Assembly (NCBI RefSeq): GCF_000622405.1 | Contig: NZ_JASF01000005.1 | Coordinates: 2,170,001 to 2,234,000 of the forward strand | Length of the DNA stretch: 64,000 nucleotides | Reading direction: 5' to 3' | Source: Sulfitobacter donghicola DSW-25 = KCTC 12864 = JCM 14565 | GTDB taxonomy: Bacteria > Pseudomonadota > Alphaproteobacteria > Rhodobacterales > Rhodobacteraceae | Part shown: in pieces, positions 18,129-27,100 of the stretch | Layout of the letters: each line of letters starts with the position of its first letter | How positions within the stretch are numbered: position 1 is the stretch's first letter | Position numbers and translations under genes: made by a program | Notes under the pieces: generated by a model | Databases searched by the model: none | Seen by the model: only the letters and a program-made list of their open reading frames with translations | What the model was told of the DNA's origin: nothing

Positions 18129-19346
18129 ATGACCACGCCAACACTAAAACCCAAAGATGCACCAGATTTGGGAGCGTTTGAGTGGGATGACCCGCTGCGC
18201 CTGAACGATCAGTTGCAAGAAGACGAGCGGATGATCATGGAAAGCGCGCGTTCCTATGCGCAGGAAAAGCTGCAGCCGCGCGTGATCAAGGCCTTTGCCG
18301 AGGAAGAGACAGACGCCAGTATTTTCCGCGAAATGGGCGATATGGGCTTGCTGGGCGTCACAGTACCCGAAGAATACGGCGGGTTGGGCGGTTCCTATGT
18401 GTCCTATGGTCTGGTCGCGCGCGAGGTTGAGCGCGTGGACAGCGGCTATCGCTCGATGATGTCGGTGCAATCCTCGTTGGTGATGTACCCGATCTATGCT
18501 TATGGGTCCGAGGAACAGCGCAAGAAATACCTGCCAAAACTGTCCAGCGGCGAATACATCGGCTGCTTTGGTCTGACCGAACCTGATGCGGGATCAGACC
18601 CCGCAGGTATGAAAACCCGCGCTGTGAAAACGGCAAACGGGTATAAAATCACCGGCTCGAAAATGTGGATTTCCAATGCGCCGATTGCGGATGTGTTTGT
18701 GGTCTGGGCCAAATCCGAAGAGCACGGGGGCAAAATCCGTGGCTTCATTCTGGAAAAAGGTATGAAGGGTTTGTCCGCGCCCAAGATCGGCAACAAGCTG
18801 TCGCTGCGCGCCTCGATCACAGGTGAAATTGTGATGGACAACGTTGAAGTTGGCGAGGATGCGTTGCTGCCAAATGTTCAGGGGCTCAAGGGGCCGTTTG
18901 GCTGTTTGAACCGCGCCCGTTACGGCATTGCATGGGGCGTTATGGGCTCGGCTGAGTTCTGTTGGCATGCGGCCCGTCAATATGGGCTGGATCGTCACCA
19001 GTTTAACAAACCTCTGGCGCAGACGCAGCTGTTCCAGAAAAAGCTGGCGGATATGATGACTGAGATTTCGCTGGGCCTACAAGGTGCGTTGCAAGTTGGC
19101 CGTCTGATGGATGCGGCAAATGCTGCGCCTGAAATGATTTCGATCATCAAACGCAACAACTGTGGCAAGGCGCTGGAGATCGCGCGCCATGCCCGCGACA
19201 TGCACGGCGGCAATGGTATCTCGGGTGAGTTTCAGGTCATCCGCCATATGATGAACCTCGAGACGGTCAACACCTATGAGGGCACCCATGACGTTCACGC
19301 GCTGATCCTCGGACGGGCCCAGACTGGCCTACAGGCGTTTTTCTAA
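18129..19346 (+). CDS. gcdH: Glutaryl-CoA dehydrogenase
   Basis: The 405-residue flavoenzyme oxidises and decarboxylates glutaryl-CoA to crotonyl-CoA in lysine, hydroxylysine and tryptophan breakdown. The N-terminal [19 protein letters not shown] is typical of GcdH. The core has [20 protein letters not shown], and the Arg that grips the distal carboxylate of glutaryl-CoA probably lies in the first of these core segments. The C-terminus has the catalytic Glu in [21 protein letters not shown]. The gene stands alone behind its LysR regulator; no CaiB-type glutarate CoA-transferase is next to it. Confidence 0.93.
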   Translation: MTTPTLKPKDAPDLGAFEWDDPLRLNDQLQEDERMIMESARSYAQEKLQPRVIKAFAEEETDASIFREMGDMGLLGVTVPEEYGGLGGSYVSYGLVAREVERVDSGYRSMMSVQSSLVMYPIYAYGSEEQRKKYLPKLSSGEYIGCFGLTEPDAGSDPAGMKTRAVKTANGYKITGSKMWISNAPIADVFVVWAKSEEHGGKIRGFILEKGMKGLSAPKIGNKLSLRASITGEIVMDNVEVGEDALLPNVQGLKGPFGCLNRARYGIAWGVMGSAEFCWHAARQYGLDRHQFNKPLAQTQLFQKKLADMMTEISLGLQGALQVGRLMDAANAAPEMISIIKRNNCGKALEIARHARDMHGGNGISGEFQVIRHMMNLETVNTYEGTHDVHALILGRAQTGLQAFF

Positions 19347-19378
19347 AACGCCCTCAAGAATTGAGCGCCCTTTGGGGT

Positions 19379-19412
19379 AACGCCCGCGCAAATTTGTTGC
19401 GCGGGCGTTTTG
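19379..19412 (+). terminator. Terminator of gcdH
   Basis: AACGCCCGCGCAA and TTGCGCGGGCGTT form a perfect 13-pair stem around a five-base loop, followed by a short T run. It also lies at the 3' side of the minus-strand enolase-superfamily gene. Confidence 0.85.
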
Positions 19413-19441
19413 CTGTGTGAGGGGCAGCGATCTGCTGGGGG

Positions 19442-20674
19442 TTAGTCGCCCGTCGCGGGGGCGCCCCCTTCGAATTTATTGCCATTCACATAATCACAAG
19501 GCGCTTCTTGCATCTCTAGGTGCAGGCCGTTTGCAGTATAGGGGTGCGCGCGGGCCAGTTCTTCGTCCACGTCGATCCCCAGGCCAGGGGCGGTTGGGGC
19601 GGTGACAAAGCCGTCTTCGACGCGAATGCTGCCTTTGATCAGTTGATCGTGGAAAGGGGTTTCGATCGTTTCGGCCAGCAGCAGGTTCGGGATGCTAACG
19701 GCAAGGTGGATATTCGCGGCCCATTCCACCGAACCCGCATAAAGGTGAGGTGCCATTTGCGCGTTATAGACCTCGGCCATGGCTGCGACTTTCTTCATCT
19801 CCCAAATTCCGCCAGCGCGGCCAAGGGCAGGTTGCAGGATTGTCGCGGCACCGCTGCGCAAAACGGGTGCAAATTCGGCCTTTGTTGTCAGGCGCTCGCC
19901 TGTGGCGACAGGGATGCGCACGGCATTGGCGACTTTGGCCATTTCGGCGATGTTGTCTGGCGGAATAGGCTCTTCGTACCACAGCGGGCTGTAGGGCTCG
20001 ATCGCTTGCGCCAGACGGATCGCGCCCGCCGTTGTGAACTGCCCATGGGTGCCAAACAGCAGATCGGCGCGGTCACCTACGGCCTCTCGAATGGCGCGGC
20101 AAAAGGCGACGGATTGGGTGATGTCGCTCATCGCGGGCATATGGCCACCGCGACCCGTATAGGGGCCTGCGGGGTCGAATTTCACAGCCGTATAGCCGCG
20201 GTTTACCGCGTCCAGCGCGCTTTCGGCGGCCATCTCGGGTGAGGACCAAAAGGCGCTGATGTCGTGATGGGGCAGCGGGTATAGGTAGGTATAGGCACGC
20301 ACCCGTTCGTTCATGACGCCCCCCAGCAAGGCATAAACGGGACGGTCCCGCGCCTTGCCCAGAATATCCCAACAAGCGATTTCAAGGCCGGAAAACGCGC
20401 CCATCACTGTTAGGTCTGGCCGCTGGGTAAAGCCCGATGAATAGGCGCGGCGGAACATCATTTCGATGTTTTCGGGGTTTTCATTGGCCATGTGGCGTTC
20501 GAACACATCGGTAATGACGCTGCGCATCGCCTCTGGCCCGACGGATGAGGCATAACATTCGCCCCAGCCCACAATCCCGCAAGCTGTCGTGAGTTTTACC
20601 AAAATCCAATAGCGCCCGCCCCATCCCGGGGCTGGCGGGGCGGTGACGATGATGTCGAGGTCTTGCAGCTTCAT
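19442..20674 (-). CDS. Mandelate racemase/muconate lactonizing enzyme family protein with altered active site
   Basis: The 410-residue protein belongs to the enolase superfamily, whose members abstract a proton next to a carboxylate, often as sugar-acid dehydratases. The N-terminal capping domain and the barrel are complete. Metal-ligand Glu residues sit in LWYEEPIPP (235) and ATGERL (260), and an APHLYAG histidine is at 310. The first ligand, normally Asp, is in a GTHGQ sequence here (208-212), and the Asp of the usual Asp-His dyad is Ala (QPALGRAGG, 283). The substrate cannot be named. It is the last gene of the eight-gene operon. Confidence 0.85.
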   Translation of the reverse strand: MKLQDLDIIVTAPPAPGWGGRYWILVKLTTACGIVGWGECYASSVGPEAMRSVITDVFERHMANENPENIEMMFRRAYSSGFTQRPDLTVMGAFSGLEIACWDILGKARDRPVYALLGGVMNERVRAYTYLYPLPHHDISAFWSSPEMAAESALDAVNRGYTAVKFDPAGPYTGRGGHMPAMSDITQSVAFCRAIREAVGDRADLLFGTHGQFTTAGAIRLAQAIEPYSPLWYEEPIPPDNIAEMAKVANAVRIPVATGERLTTKAEFAPVLRSGAATILQPALGRAGGIWEMKKVAAMAEVYNAQMAPHLYAGSVEWAANIHLAVSIPNLLLAETIETPFHDQLIKGSIRVEDGFVTAPTAPGLGIDVDEELARAHPYTANGLHLEMQEAPCDYVNGNKFEGGAPATGD

Positions 20675-20757
20675 GTGACGTCCCTTTACCTGTTAGGGAC
20701 CAGTCTTTAGGCAGAACCGGTTTGGTCACAAGCGATTTCGGTGCCGTGGTCGTAGCG

Positions 20758-21957
20758 TTATTCGGATTTCCGCCGCGATGCCAGGACAACGATCAGGCCG
20801 ACCCCGCTTAGGACTGCGGCCAATAGGAATGGCGCTCCTGGGAGGTACACAGGGGCGTTCGCATCCGTGAATTGGGCGAATGTATAGGTCATCAATAGCG
20901 GCGAGATAATCATGGCCAAGGCCGAAGCCGAGGTGAGGGCGCCTTGAAGCTCGCCTTGGGCATCTTCGGCAACGCGTGCAGACATAATGCCCTGTAGGGC
21001 GGGCGGAATAATGCCGCCTAATGCTGCCAGCGGTGTCAACGCGATGACCCAAAAACCCGAAGTCATCGTAGCGATTGTGATAAGGGCTGTGACGCTGAAC
21101 AAATGGCCTAGGATGACTGTGCCGCGCTCGCCTAGTTTTGCGAGGAAAGGGCGGATTAACCCCGCCTGAACCAGCGCCATTGAAACGCCAAACAGGCCCA
21201 GTGAGAGGCCGATCATTGCAGGCGGCCAGTCAAAACGCTCTTTGGTGAAATAGGACCACACGGCGGGATAGACTGAAAACCCCACGTGGTAGATGAAATA
21301 GACCAACAACAATTGCAAAAGCCCCGGTAACCGCCCCAAGGCGCGTAAGGCCCCTAATGGGTTTGCACGGCGCCAGCTAAAGGGTCGTCGGGTCGCATCG
21401 GTCACGGTCTCCGTTAGGACGACCCAGCCAAAGACGGCATTTGCGCCAGCCAGCGCTGCGGCAACCCAGAAAGGGGCGCGCGTGCCGTATTCAGCCAGTA
21501 ACCCTCCCAGAAGGGGGCCCAGAACAAATCCCGCGCCAAAGGCCGCTCCGATGAGGCCAAAGCGCGCCGCGCGTTCGCTGGGCGAGGAAATATCCGCCAT
21601 ATAGGCGCTGGCTGTTGATTGGGTCGCAGCCGTGATCCCGCCTATAACGCGGCCAATCAGCAGCAACCAGATCACGCCAGCAACCGCCATAAGCACGTAA
21701 TCCAGCGCCATAACCGTTAGCGCGATGAGCAAAACAGGCCGGCGCCCGTATCGATCCGATAGGCCGCCGATAACGGGGCCAAACAGGAATTGCATGACGG
21801 CAAAAACGGTCGATAGGATCCCGCCCCAAATGGCAGCTTGGGCCAATGTTCCGCCGCTGAGCTCCTGAATGAGATCAGGCATAACAGGGATGATCAGCCC
21901 GATCCCCATGGCATCAATCATGACCGTCAAAAGGATAAAGATGATGGGCAGGTTCAT
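20758..21957 (-). CDS. MFS transporter, TetA-like
   Basis: The 399-residue inner-membrane protein has twelve predicted helices and the major-facilitator motif A in the first cytoplasmic loop (GGLSDRYGRRPVLLIAL). The GIGLIIPVMPDLIQELSGG start and the overall spacing match the TetA/multidrug proton antiporter group. In this operon it may export a toxic intermediate or import the substrate. Only three bases separate it from the PcaB-like gene. Confidence 0.88.
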   Translation of the reverse strand: MNLPIIFILLTVMIDAMGIGLIIPVMPDLIQELSGGTLAQAAIWGGILSTVFAVMQFLFGPVIGGLSDRYGRRPVLLIALTVMALDYVLMAVAGVIWLLLIGRVIGGITAATQSTASAYMADISSPSERAARFGLIGAAFGAGFVLGPLLGGLLAEYGTRAPFWVAAALAGANAVFGWVVLTETVTDATRRPFSWRRANPLGALRALGRLPGLLQLLLVYFIYHVGFSVYPAVWSYFTKERFDWPPAMIGLSLGLFGVSMALVQAGLIRPFLAKLGERGTVILGHLFSVTALITIATMTSGFWVIALTPLAALGGIIPPALQGIMSARVAEDAQGELQGALTSASALAMIISPLLMTYTFAQFTDANAPVYLPGAPFLLAAVLSGVGLIVVLASRRKSE

Positions 21958-21960
21958 GCG

Positions 21961-23286
21961 TTAAACCGCCTTTGCCCGCAGCACAAAGGCGCGGGCTTCC
22001 TCTGGGGCGCGGCCCAGAGTCGTGGCGAGGTTGAACAGATCTTTGGGCAAATCGGGATAGGCTGCGCGGGCAACTTGCTCTAACGGGGTTTGCTGGGCTT
22101 GGGCCTGTTGGCACAGCTCTTTGGTTGCGGCCTGTGCGTCGGGTCGTTGCATTTTTTCGGCCAGCGCAAAGCTGAGGGTTTCAGCATGGATCAGGCCAAG
22201 CCCGTCTTCCATAGCAGCAGCCATACGGCTGGTATCTGGGGTGATCGCCGCGCTGAGGCGTTTTGCATGTTGCAACGCGCTGGCCGCGCTAAGAGCGATT
22301 TGCGGCAGAACCATCCATTCGGCAAACCACGCAGCACCGTCGCGCTGGTGCATGTGCTGGGTGGCAGGGGCGAGGGCGGCGCGCAGGCCCGTTACCTGAT
22401 GCCCCAGCGCCTGTAGCGCCGAGGGGGCAACAGGGTTTTGCTTTTGCGGCATAGTCGAGGAAGCGCCCGACGCGCCGAGACGGACCTCACCAATCTCGCT
22501 GCTGCTCAACGCAATGAGCGTCGCCCCCATCCGCGCCAGAACAGCAACAACCTGCGCCAGCCAATCCGCAATCCGCAGGATTGGGCCGCGATCCACATGC
22601 CAGCTGCGTTTGGGATCCTTCAGGCCCAGACCCTCGGCAAGGGCGGCGCGGGTTTCGGCGGCCGATGCGCCCAAGGCGGCGGATGTGCCCGCGGCACCGG
22701 AAAGGGAAACAAACAAAGATGTTTCGCGCAGATTTGGCAAAGCATCTAGCAAATCGCACAAGCCATGGCCCCAATCGGCCAAAACCGCGCCCCAGCTGGT
22801 TGGCGTAGCCTGTTGGCCATAGGTGCGACCAGCCATAGGGGTGGCGGCGTGTTCGTCGGCCTGTCTTGCCAAGGCGGTGACCACCTCGCGCAGATCAGCT
22901 TCGGCCAGCAGCAAAAGCTGGCGCAGGCGCAGCATCAGACCCGTATCCAGAATATCCTGCGATGTTGCGCCCCAATGCACAAATTGCGCATGCTCTGGCG
23001 CGTTCATCTCGGCGCGGAATGCAGCAACAAGGCCCGGAACGCTGACGCCGTTTTCGCCCGTGCTACGCGCGATCGAGCCAGGATCGACCTGTATTTCCAT
23101 CGTGGCGCGCTGGATCGCCTTGGCGCTCAGCTCGGGGATGATGCCTTGGGCGCCTTGGGCACGGGCCAGCGCCCCTTCGACCAGCAGCATGGCGCGGATG
23201 GCGGCCGTGTCAGAGAACAATCTACCAGCTTCACCTGTTGGAAACAGATGGGCATAAAGAGGGCTGTCAAAAACGCTGGCTGCCAT
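21961..23286 (-). CDS. pcaB: 3-carboxy-cis,cis-muconate cycloisomerase-like lyase
   Basis: The 441-residue protein belongs to the fumarase/adenylosuccinate lyase superfamily. The signature loop SGASSTMPQKQNPVAPSAL carries the catalytic serine, and the FVHWGATSQDILDTGLML segment and QHMHQRDGAAWFAEW match PcaB. PcaB converts 3-carboxy-cis,cis-muconate to 4-carboxymuconolactone in protocatechuate breakdown. Genes for protocatechuate dioxygenase (pcaGH) and the decarboxylase (pcaC) are absent here, so the real substrate could differ. Confidence 0.82.
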   Translation of the reverse strand: MAASVFDSPLYAHLFPTGEAGRLFSDTAAIRAMLLVEGALARAQGAQGIIPELSAKAIQRATMEIQVDPGSIARSTGENGVSVPGLVAAFRAEMNAPEHAQFVHWGATSQDILDTGLMLRLRQLLLLAEADLREVVTALARQADEHAATPMAGRTYGQQATPTSWGAVLADWGHGLCDLLDALPNLRETSLFVSLSGAAGTSAALGASAAETRAALAEGLGLKDPKRSWHVDRGPILRIADWLAQVVAVLARMGATLIALSSSEIGEVRLGASGASSTMPQKQNPVAPSALQALGHQVTGLRAALAPATQHMHQRDGAAWFAEWMVLPQIALSAASALQHAKRLSAAITPDTSRMAAAMEDGLGLIHAETLSFALAEKMQRPDAQAATKELCQQAQAQQTPLEQVARAAYPDLPKDLFNLATTLGRAPEEARAFVLRAKAV

Positions 23287-23332
23287 GGGGGCTCCGAAAC
23301 TATTGCATGTGCTGGTCTTGCTTACTTAGCGG

Positions 23333-24124
23333 TCAGATATGGCCAACGCCAGTCAGGAACTCGGATAGGATGCGGGCGTATTCCTTGGGGTGTTCGACGC
23401 AGGGCAGGTGGCCTGCGCGGCGGATGAGCTCAAATTTGGACCCTGGGATTAAATCGACGGTTTCGCGGATCAGATCAGGCGGGGTCGAGCCGTCTTCGCT
23501 TCCTGCGATGCCAAGACAGGGTAGGCGCAAGCCGCTGGTGGGGGTGTAAAAATCGGTGCCTGAAATGGCCGCGCAACAGCCTGTGTAGCCCTCAACGCTT
23601 TGCTGGACCAGCATGTTCCGCCAGAGTTCCATTTCGGGTTTGGCGCAGAAATCCTTGCCAAACCAGCGTTCCATCACCCCATCGGCTAGGCTTTCTATTC
23701 CGCCTTCTTTAACGGCCGAAATACGATCATCCCACATTGCGGGGTTGCCGATTTTGGCGGCTGTATTGCTTAGAACCACCGCGCGCACCAGATCAAGGCG
23801 TTTAACCGCAAGCCCCTGTGCAATCATGCCGCCGATGCTGAGACCCACAAAAACGCAGTTTTTCACTGCGAGGTGGTCCAGCAACCTTTCGCAATCCCTG
23901 ATCAAAGCCCCCATCGAATAGGGCCCCTTTGGCACCGAAGAGAGGCCATGCCCCCGTTTGTCATACCGCACGATCCGCAAACCCGCAGGCAGCATCGGCA
24001 GGATCGGATCCCATAGGCGCAGATCGGTGCCAAGCGAGTTGGCAAACACCACCACAGGCCCATCTTCAGGCCCATCCACGCGGTAGTGAATGCGCGCATC
24101 GCCCGTATCAAGAATATGCATCAT
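23333..24124 (-). CDS. pcaD: 3-oxoadipate enol-lactonase-like alpha/beta hydrolase
   Basis: The 263-residue alpha/beta hydrolase matches PcaD in length and sequence: VVVFANSLGTDLRLWDPILP at the oxyanion hole, nucleophile Ser in VFVGLSIGGMIAQGL, and catalytic His near the end in IRRAGHLPCVEHPKEYA. PcaD opens 3-oxoadipate enol-lactone. It lies next to pcaB, as in pca operons, but between an EEP-family gene and pcaB, with pcaC and pcaHG missing. It starts inside the stop of the EEP gene. Confidence 0.84.
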   Translation of the reverse strand: MMHILDTGDARIHYRVDGPEDGPVVVFANSLGTDLRLWDPILPMLPAGLRIVRYDKRGHGLSSVPKGPYSMGALIRDCERLLDHLAVKNCVFVGLSIGGMIAQGLAVKRLDLVRAVVLSNTAAKIGNPAMWDDRISAVKEGGIESLADGVMERWFGKDFCAKPEMELWRNMLVQQSVEGYTGCCAAISGTDFYTPTSGLRLPCLGIAGSEDGSTPPDLIRETVDLIPGSKFELIRRAGHLPCVEHPKEYARILSEFLTGVGHI

Positions 24125-25314
24125 TCCCCTCCCGAGAGTTTAAAGTGGGCCATGATTTGCCCGTGATCGGATGCCAGTTTGTTATAGGGGGCTTCGGGGT
24201 GGCTGCCATCGGTCAGGTGATCATTCAGCACGCTGAAATATTCCATCTCGCCAATGCTGCCTTGCGCTTCGGGCAGGAAGTGGTTGGACATATAAATCTG
24301 GTCGATGCTTTCATAGACACCGCCAAAGGCGGCAGTGAAAACCATGTCGCGCAGGGATTTTTTGGTGAACAGCTTTTCAGCTGCATGAAGCCGCACGGAT
24401 TCAATGTCCTGCGTGATCTGGGCCGCGTCTTCACGGGAATAGCGATCGCCACGGTGTTGCGCATCATGGCGCAGCATCCATTGGTAATTCTTGAACGGGT
24501 GTTCGCCGCTGATAATTTCCGAGCTAACGGCATTTTCGGCATCGTTGAAATCCCCTAAAACCATCACGGGGTTGCCCGCCTGAAGCTCTTGAACAATGGC
24601 GCCGCGCAAAACCCATGCTTCGGCCATCCGGCGCATCGCTGCTCGGGCCGATCCAAGGGCGCGGCCCACGGGGTCATAGCGCGTGAGGTCGGATTCTGGC
24701 GCTGGGCCGCCGTCTTCGGTGCGTAGAAATTCGCCCAGTTTGGATTTTAGGTGGCAGTTGAACACGGTCACGACGTGGTCACCCACAGGTATGCGCGCCT
24801 TTAGGATCGGGCGGCTGATCCGGCTGATCCGGAAGAAACCGCCGTCTTGGTCGCCATCAGCAAACGGGATATCCAGCGGTTGGCCGAGATCCTGAATGAT
24901 CTCTGGTTCACCCACAAAACCAAAACGCGACAGGATCGCAAGGCCCGGACGGCGGTGTCCTGGCTCTCCATCGTTGATGTTGGGGGCAAAGGCGATTTCG
25001 GCGTTGCGATAGCTGCCATAGGCCAGCTTGTCGAAAATGGCCCGTTTGCGATAGCGTTTGCTGCTGTCTGGTAGCGAAAATTCGTTGTGCTCATCGCCGT
25101 ATTGATCCGCCAGCGCGATCATCTCGCGCAGGGATTCTTCCTCAAATATTTCTTGGAAACCTACAATGTCGGCATCCAAAGTGACCATCTGATCCGCCAG
25201 CCAATCGCGTTTCCATGCGTATTCTTCGGGCGTGTAGGATTGGAATTTGTAATATTCCTTATCCGCACCGATCAGGTTTTTGACGTTGAAACTGGCGATT
25301 GTGAAACGGGTCAT
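24121..25314 (-). CDS. Endonuclease/exonuclease/phosphatase family protein
   Basis: The 397-residue protein has the DNase I-like EEP fold: TIASFNVKNLIG at the start, GFQEIFEEESLREM with the metal-binding Glu, VFNCHLKS, MVLGDFNDAENA and a C-terminal ASDHGQIMAHF His box. Family members cleave nucleic acid phosphodiesters or phosphoesters of lipids and sugars. No signal peptide is seen. Both ends overlap neighbouring genes by four bases, which puts it firmly in the catabolic operon, where a nuclease role would be odd; small-molecule phosphatase activity is possible. Confidence 0.82.
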   Translation of the reverse strand: MTRFTIASFNVKNLIGADKEYYKFQSYTPEEYAWKRDWLADQMVTLDADIVGFQEIFEEESLREMIALADQYGDEHNEFSLPDSSKRYRKRAIFDKLAYGSYRNAEIAFAPNINDGEPGHRRPGLAILSRFGFVGEPEIIQDLGQPLDIPFADGDQDGGFFRISRISRPILKARIPVGDHVVTVFNCHLKSKLGEFLRTEDGGPAPESDLTRYDPVGRALGSARAAMRRMAEAWVLRGAIVQELQAGNPVMVLGDFNDAENAVSSEIISGEHPFKNYQWMLRHDAQHRGDRYSREDAAQITQDIESVRLHAAEKLFTKKSLRDMVFTAAFGGVYESIDQIYMSNHFLPEAQGSIGEMEYFSVLNDHLTDGSHPEAPYNKLASDHGQIMAHFKLSGGE

Positions 25315-26279
25315 AGGGTCTCCAAGGCACGGGTGAACATGGCGGGGTCTACGTTGCCGCCGGAAATGGTTACAATGACGTCATCGCCTTTGATGTCGTC
25401 TGGGTGATACAATGCAGCGGCAAGGGCTGCTGCGCCGCCGGGTTCGGCGACGATTTTGAGGCGCAAAAACGCTTGCGCCATAGCTTTTAGCGCCTCATCT
25501 TCACTGACCGCCATTCCGGGGCCGCAAAGGCGCTTCATAATCGGGAAGGGGATTTCCCCCGCTTGCGGGGTAATGATGGCATCGCAGATATTGCCCGAGA
25601 GGGCCGTGTTGCTTTCAAGCTGCCCAGAGATCAGCGAGCGGGCCACATCATCAAAGCCTTCAGGCTCAGCTGGACGTACCCGCAGGCTAGGGGCGTCTGC
25701 CTCAAGGGCCAGCGCGATACCAGCGGTCAGACCACCACCGCCACAGCACACAATCACATCGGCGTTTTTGATGCCGCGTGCATTGGCGTCTTCGGCGATC
25801 TCCAACCCGCAGGTGCCTTGCCCTGCGAGAACCTGAGCATTGTCAAAGGGTTTGATTAGGGTCAGGTTGCGCTCTTGGCTCAGCTTTGCGCCGATCTCGT
25901 CGCGGGATTCTGTTGCGCGGTCGTACAGAACCACCTCGGCCCCATAGGCACGGGTGTTGTCGATTTTCAGCTGCGGCGCATCCGAGGGCATGATGATCAC
26001 GGCAGAAGTGCCATGCATCTGCGCGGCAAGGGCAACACCCTGCGCGTGGTTGCCCGATGAAAACGCGATCACACCATTTGCGCGGATGTCGGGCTCCAAA
26101 GCGCTGAGCGCGCTATAGGCCCCGCGAAATTTAAAGCTGCCTGTGTGTTGCAGGCATTCGGGCTTGATCCAGACACGGCGGCCCGCGATCTGGTCCAAAA
26201 AGCGAGAGTTAAGCAGCGGCGTGCGGAATGCATGGCCTTGGATGCGCTCGGCAGCGGCGCGGATCATTTCGATATTCAT
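25311..26279 (-). CDS. PLP-dependent threonine/serine dehydratase family enzyme
   Basis: The 322-residue fold-type II PLP enzyme has the Schiff-base lysine in TGSFKFRGAYSALSA, the substrate loop SSGNHAQGVALA, and the phosphate-binding CGGGGLTAGIAL. It lacks the C-terminal regulatory domain of biosynthetic IlvA, so it is catabolic in type: threonine or serine dehydratase, serine racemase or hydroxyaspartate dehydratase. The start at 26279 gives a four-base overlap with the hydrolase gene; the open frame reaches 26297. Confidence 0.85.
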   Translation of the reverse strand: MNIEMIRAAAERIQGHAFRTPLLNSRFLDQIAGRRVWIKPECLQHTGSFKFRGAYSALSALEPDIRANGVIAFSSGNHAQGVALAAQMHGTSAVIIMPSDAPQLKIDNTRAYGAEVVLYDRATESRDEIGAKLSQERNLTLIKPFDNAQVLAGQGTCGLEIAEDANARGIKNADVIVCCGGGGLTAGIALALEADAPSLRVRPAEPEGFDDVARSLISGQLESNTALSGNICDAIITPQAGEIPFPIMKRLCGPGMAVSEDEALKAMAQAFLRLKIVAEPGGAAALAAALYHPDDIKGDDVIVTISGGNVDPAMFTRALETL

Positions 26280-27100
26280 GTCATGGCCTCGATCCATTTG
26301 TTTAGGGCGCTTACGGCCTCTGTTTCGTCCAGAAAGGGGATGTGCCCTCGGTCGGGGACTTTGCCCAGTATCATATCTGGTCTGCGGTTTTGCATCTCTG
26401 CTACGGTTTCCGCGCTGAGCAGGTTTGAGTTCAGCCCCCAGATGAGCGCCAGCGGCAATCCCGCCATGGCGTCAAAGAATGGCCAAAGATCTGGCATCAT
26501 CTGCTCACCAGCGGCAAGCACGGCGTCGCGCAGATGTTTGTCATAGGTGATGTGCAGGCCGTTTTCGTCTTGGGTGTAATGCTTGCGCGCTTCCTCCAGC
26601 CAACGGCCCTCGGGCATATTGGCAAATTCGGGAAAGGCGCGCGCCATGGCCTCGGCGGCTTCCTCATGGGTCTTGGCGGCAGGGTTGCGCCCGATGTAAT
26701 CTTTGATGAATTCGATCCCCTTGGGATCAATCACGGGGCCAACATCATTCAACGCGATGCCCAACAGGCGGTTCTTTGCGCCCATGGCCAGACCCATGGC
26801 GTTCAGCCCCCCGCGCGACGTGCCCAGAATGGCCACTTTTTCCAGACCCAGATGATCGAGCAATTCGGTTACATCGCGGCACTCAATGGGAAGGGTGTAA
26901 TTCTGCCAATCAGAGTCAAAATCCGACTGGCCGCGCCCGCGATAATCCATCTTGATCAGGCGCTGTCCCTTTAGGTGGGGCGTGACATAGTCAAAGTCAG
27001 CGGTGGTACGGGTTAGGCCAGCAAGGCACAAAATCGGCAGGCCGGCACCTTCGTCTGTGTAATACAGTGACAGCCCGTCGGATGTGGTGAAATGCGCCAT
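26276..27100 (-). CDS. Alpha/beta hydrolase
   Basis: The 274-residue protein has the classical alpha/beta hydrolase plan: LPILCLAGLTRTTADFDYV, a strand running into MDYRGRGQSDFDSDW, nucleophile Ser in VAILGTSRGGLNAMGLA, and catalytic His in KVPDRGHIPFLDETEA. It is probably an esterase, lactonase or C-C hydrolase; the substrate is unknown. The start at 27100 overlaps the stop of the HAD gene by one base (TAATG), giving translational coupling; the open frame to 27160 would lie inside that gene. Confidence 0.85.
   Translation of the reverse strand: MAHFTTSDGLSLYYTDEGAGLPILCLAGLTRTTADFDYVTPHLKGQRLIKMDYRGRGQSDFDSDWQNYTLPIECRDVTELLDHLGLEKVAILGTSRGGLNAMGLAMGAKNRLLGIALNDVGPVIDPKGIEFIKDYIGRNPAAKTHEEAAEAMARAFPEFANMPEGRWLEEARKHYTQDENGLHITYDKHLRDAVLAAGEQMMPDLWPFFDAMAGLPLALIWGLNSNLLSAETVAEMQNRRPDMILGKVPDRGHIPFLDETEAVSALNKWIEAMT

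Noticed and set aside
20758..21957. Acquired tetracycline resistance gene
   Set aside because: The MFS protein shares the general TetA layout only and is embedded in a catabolic operon, without mobile elements.
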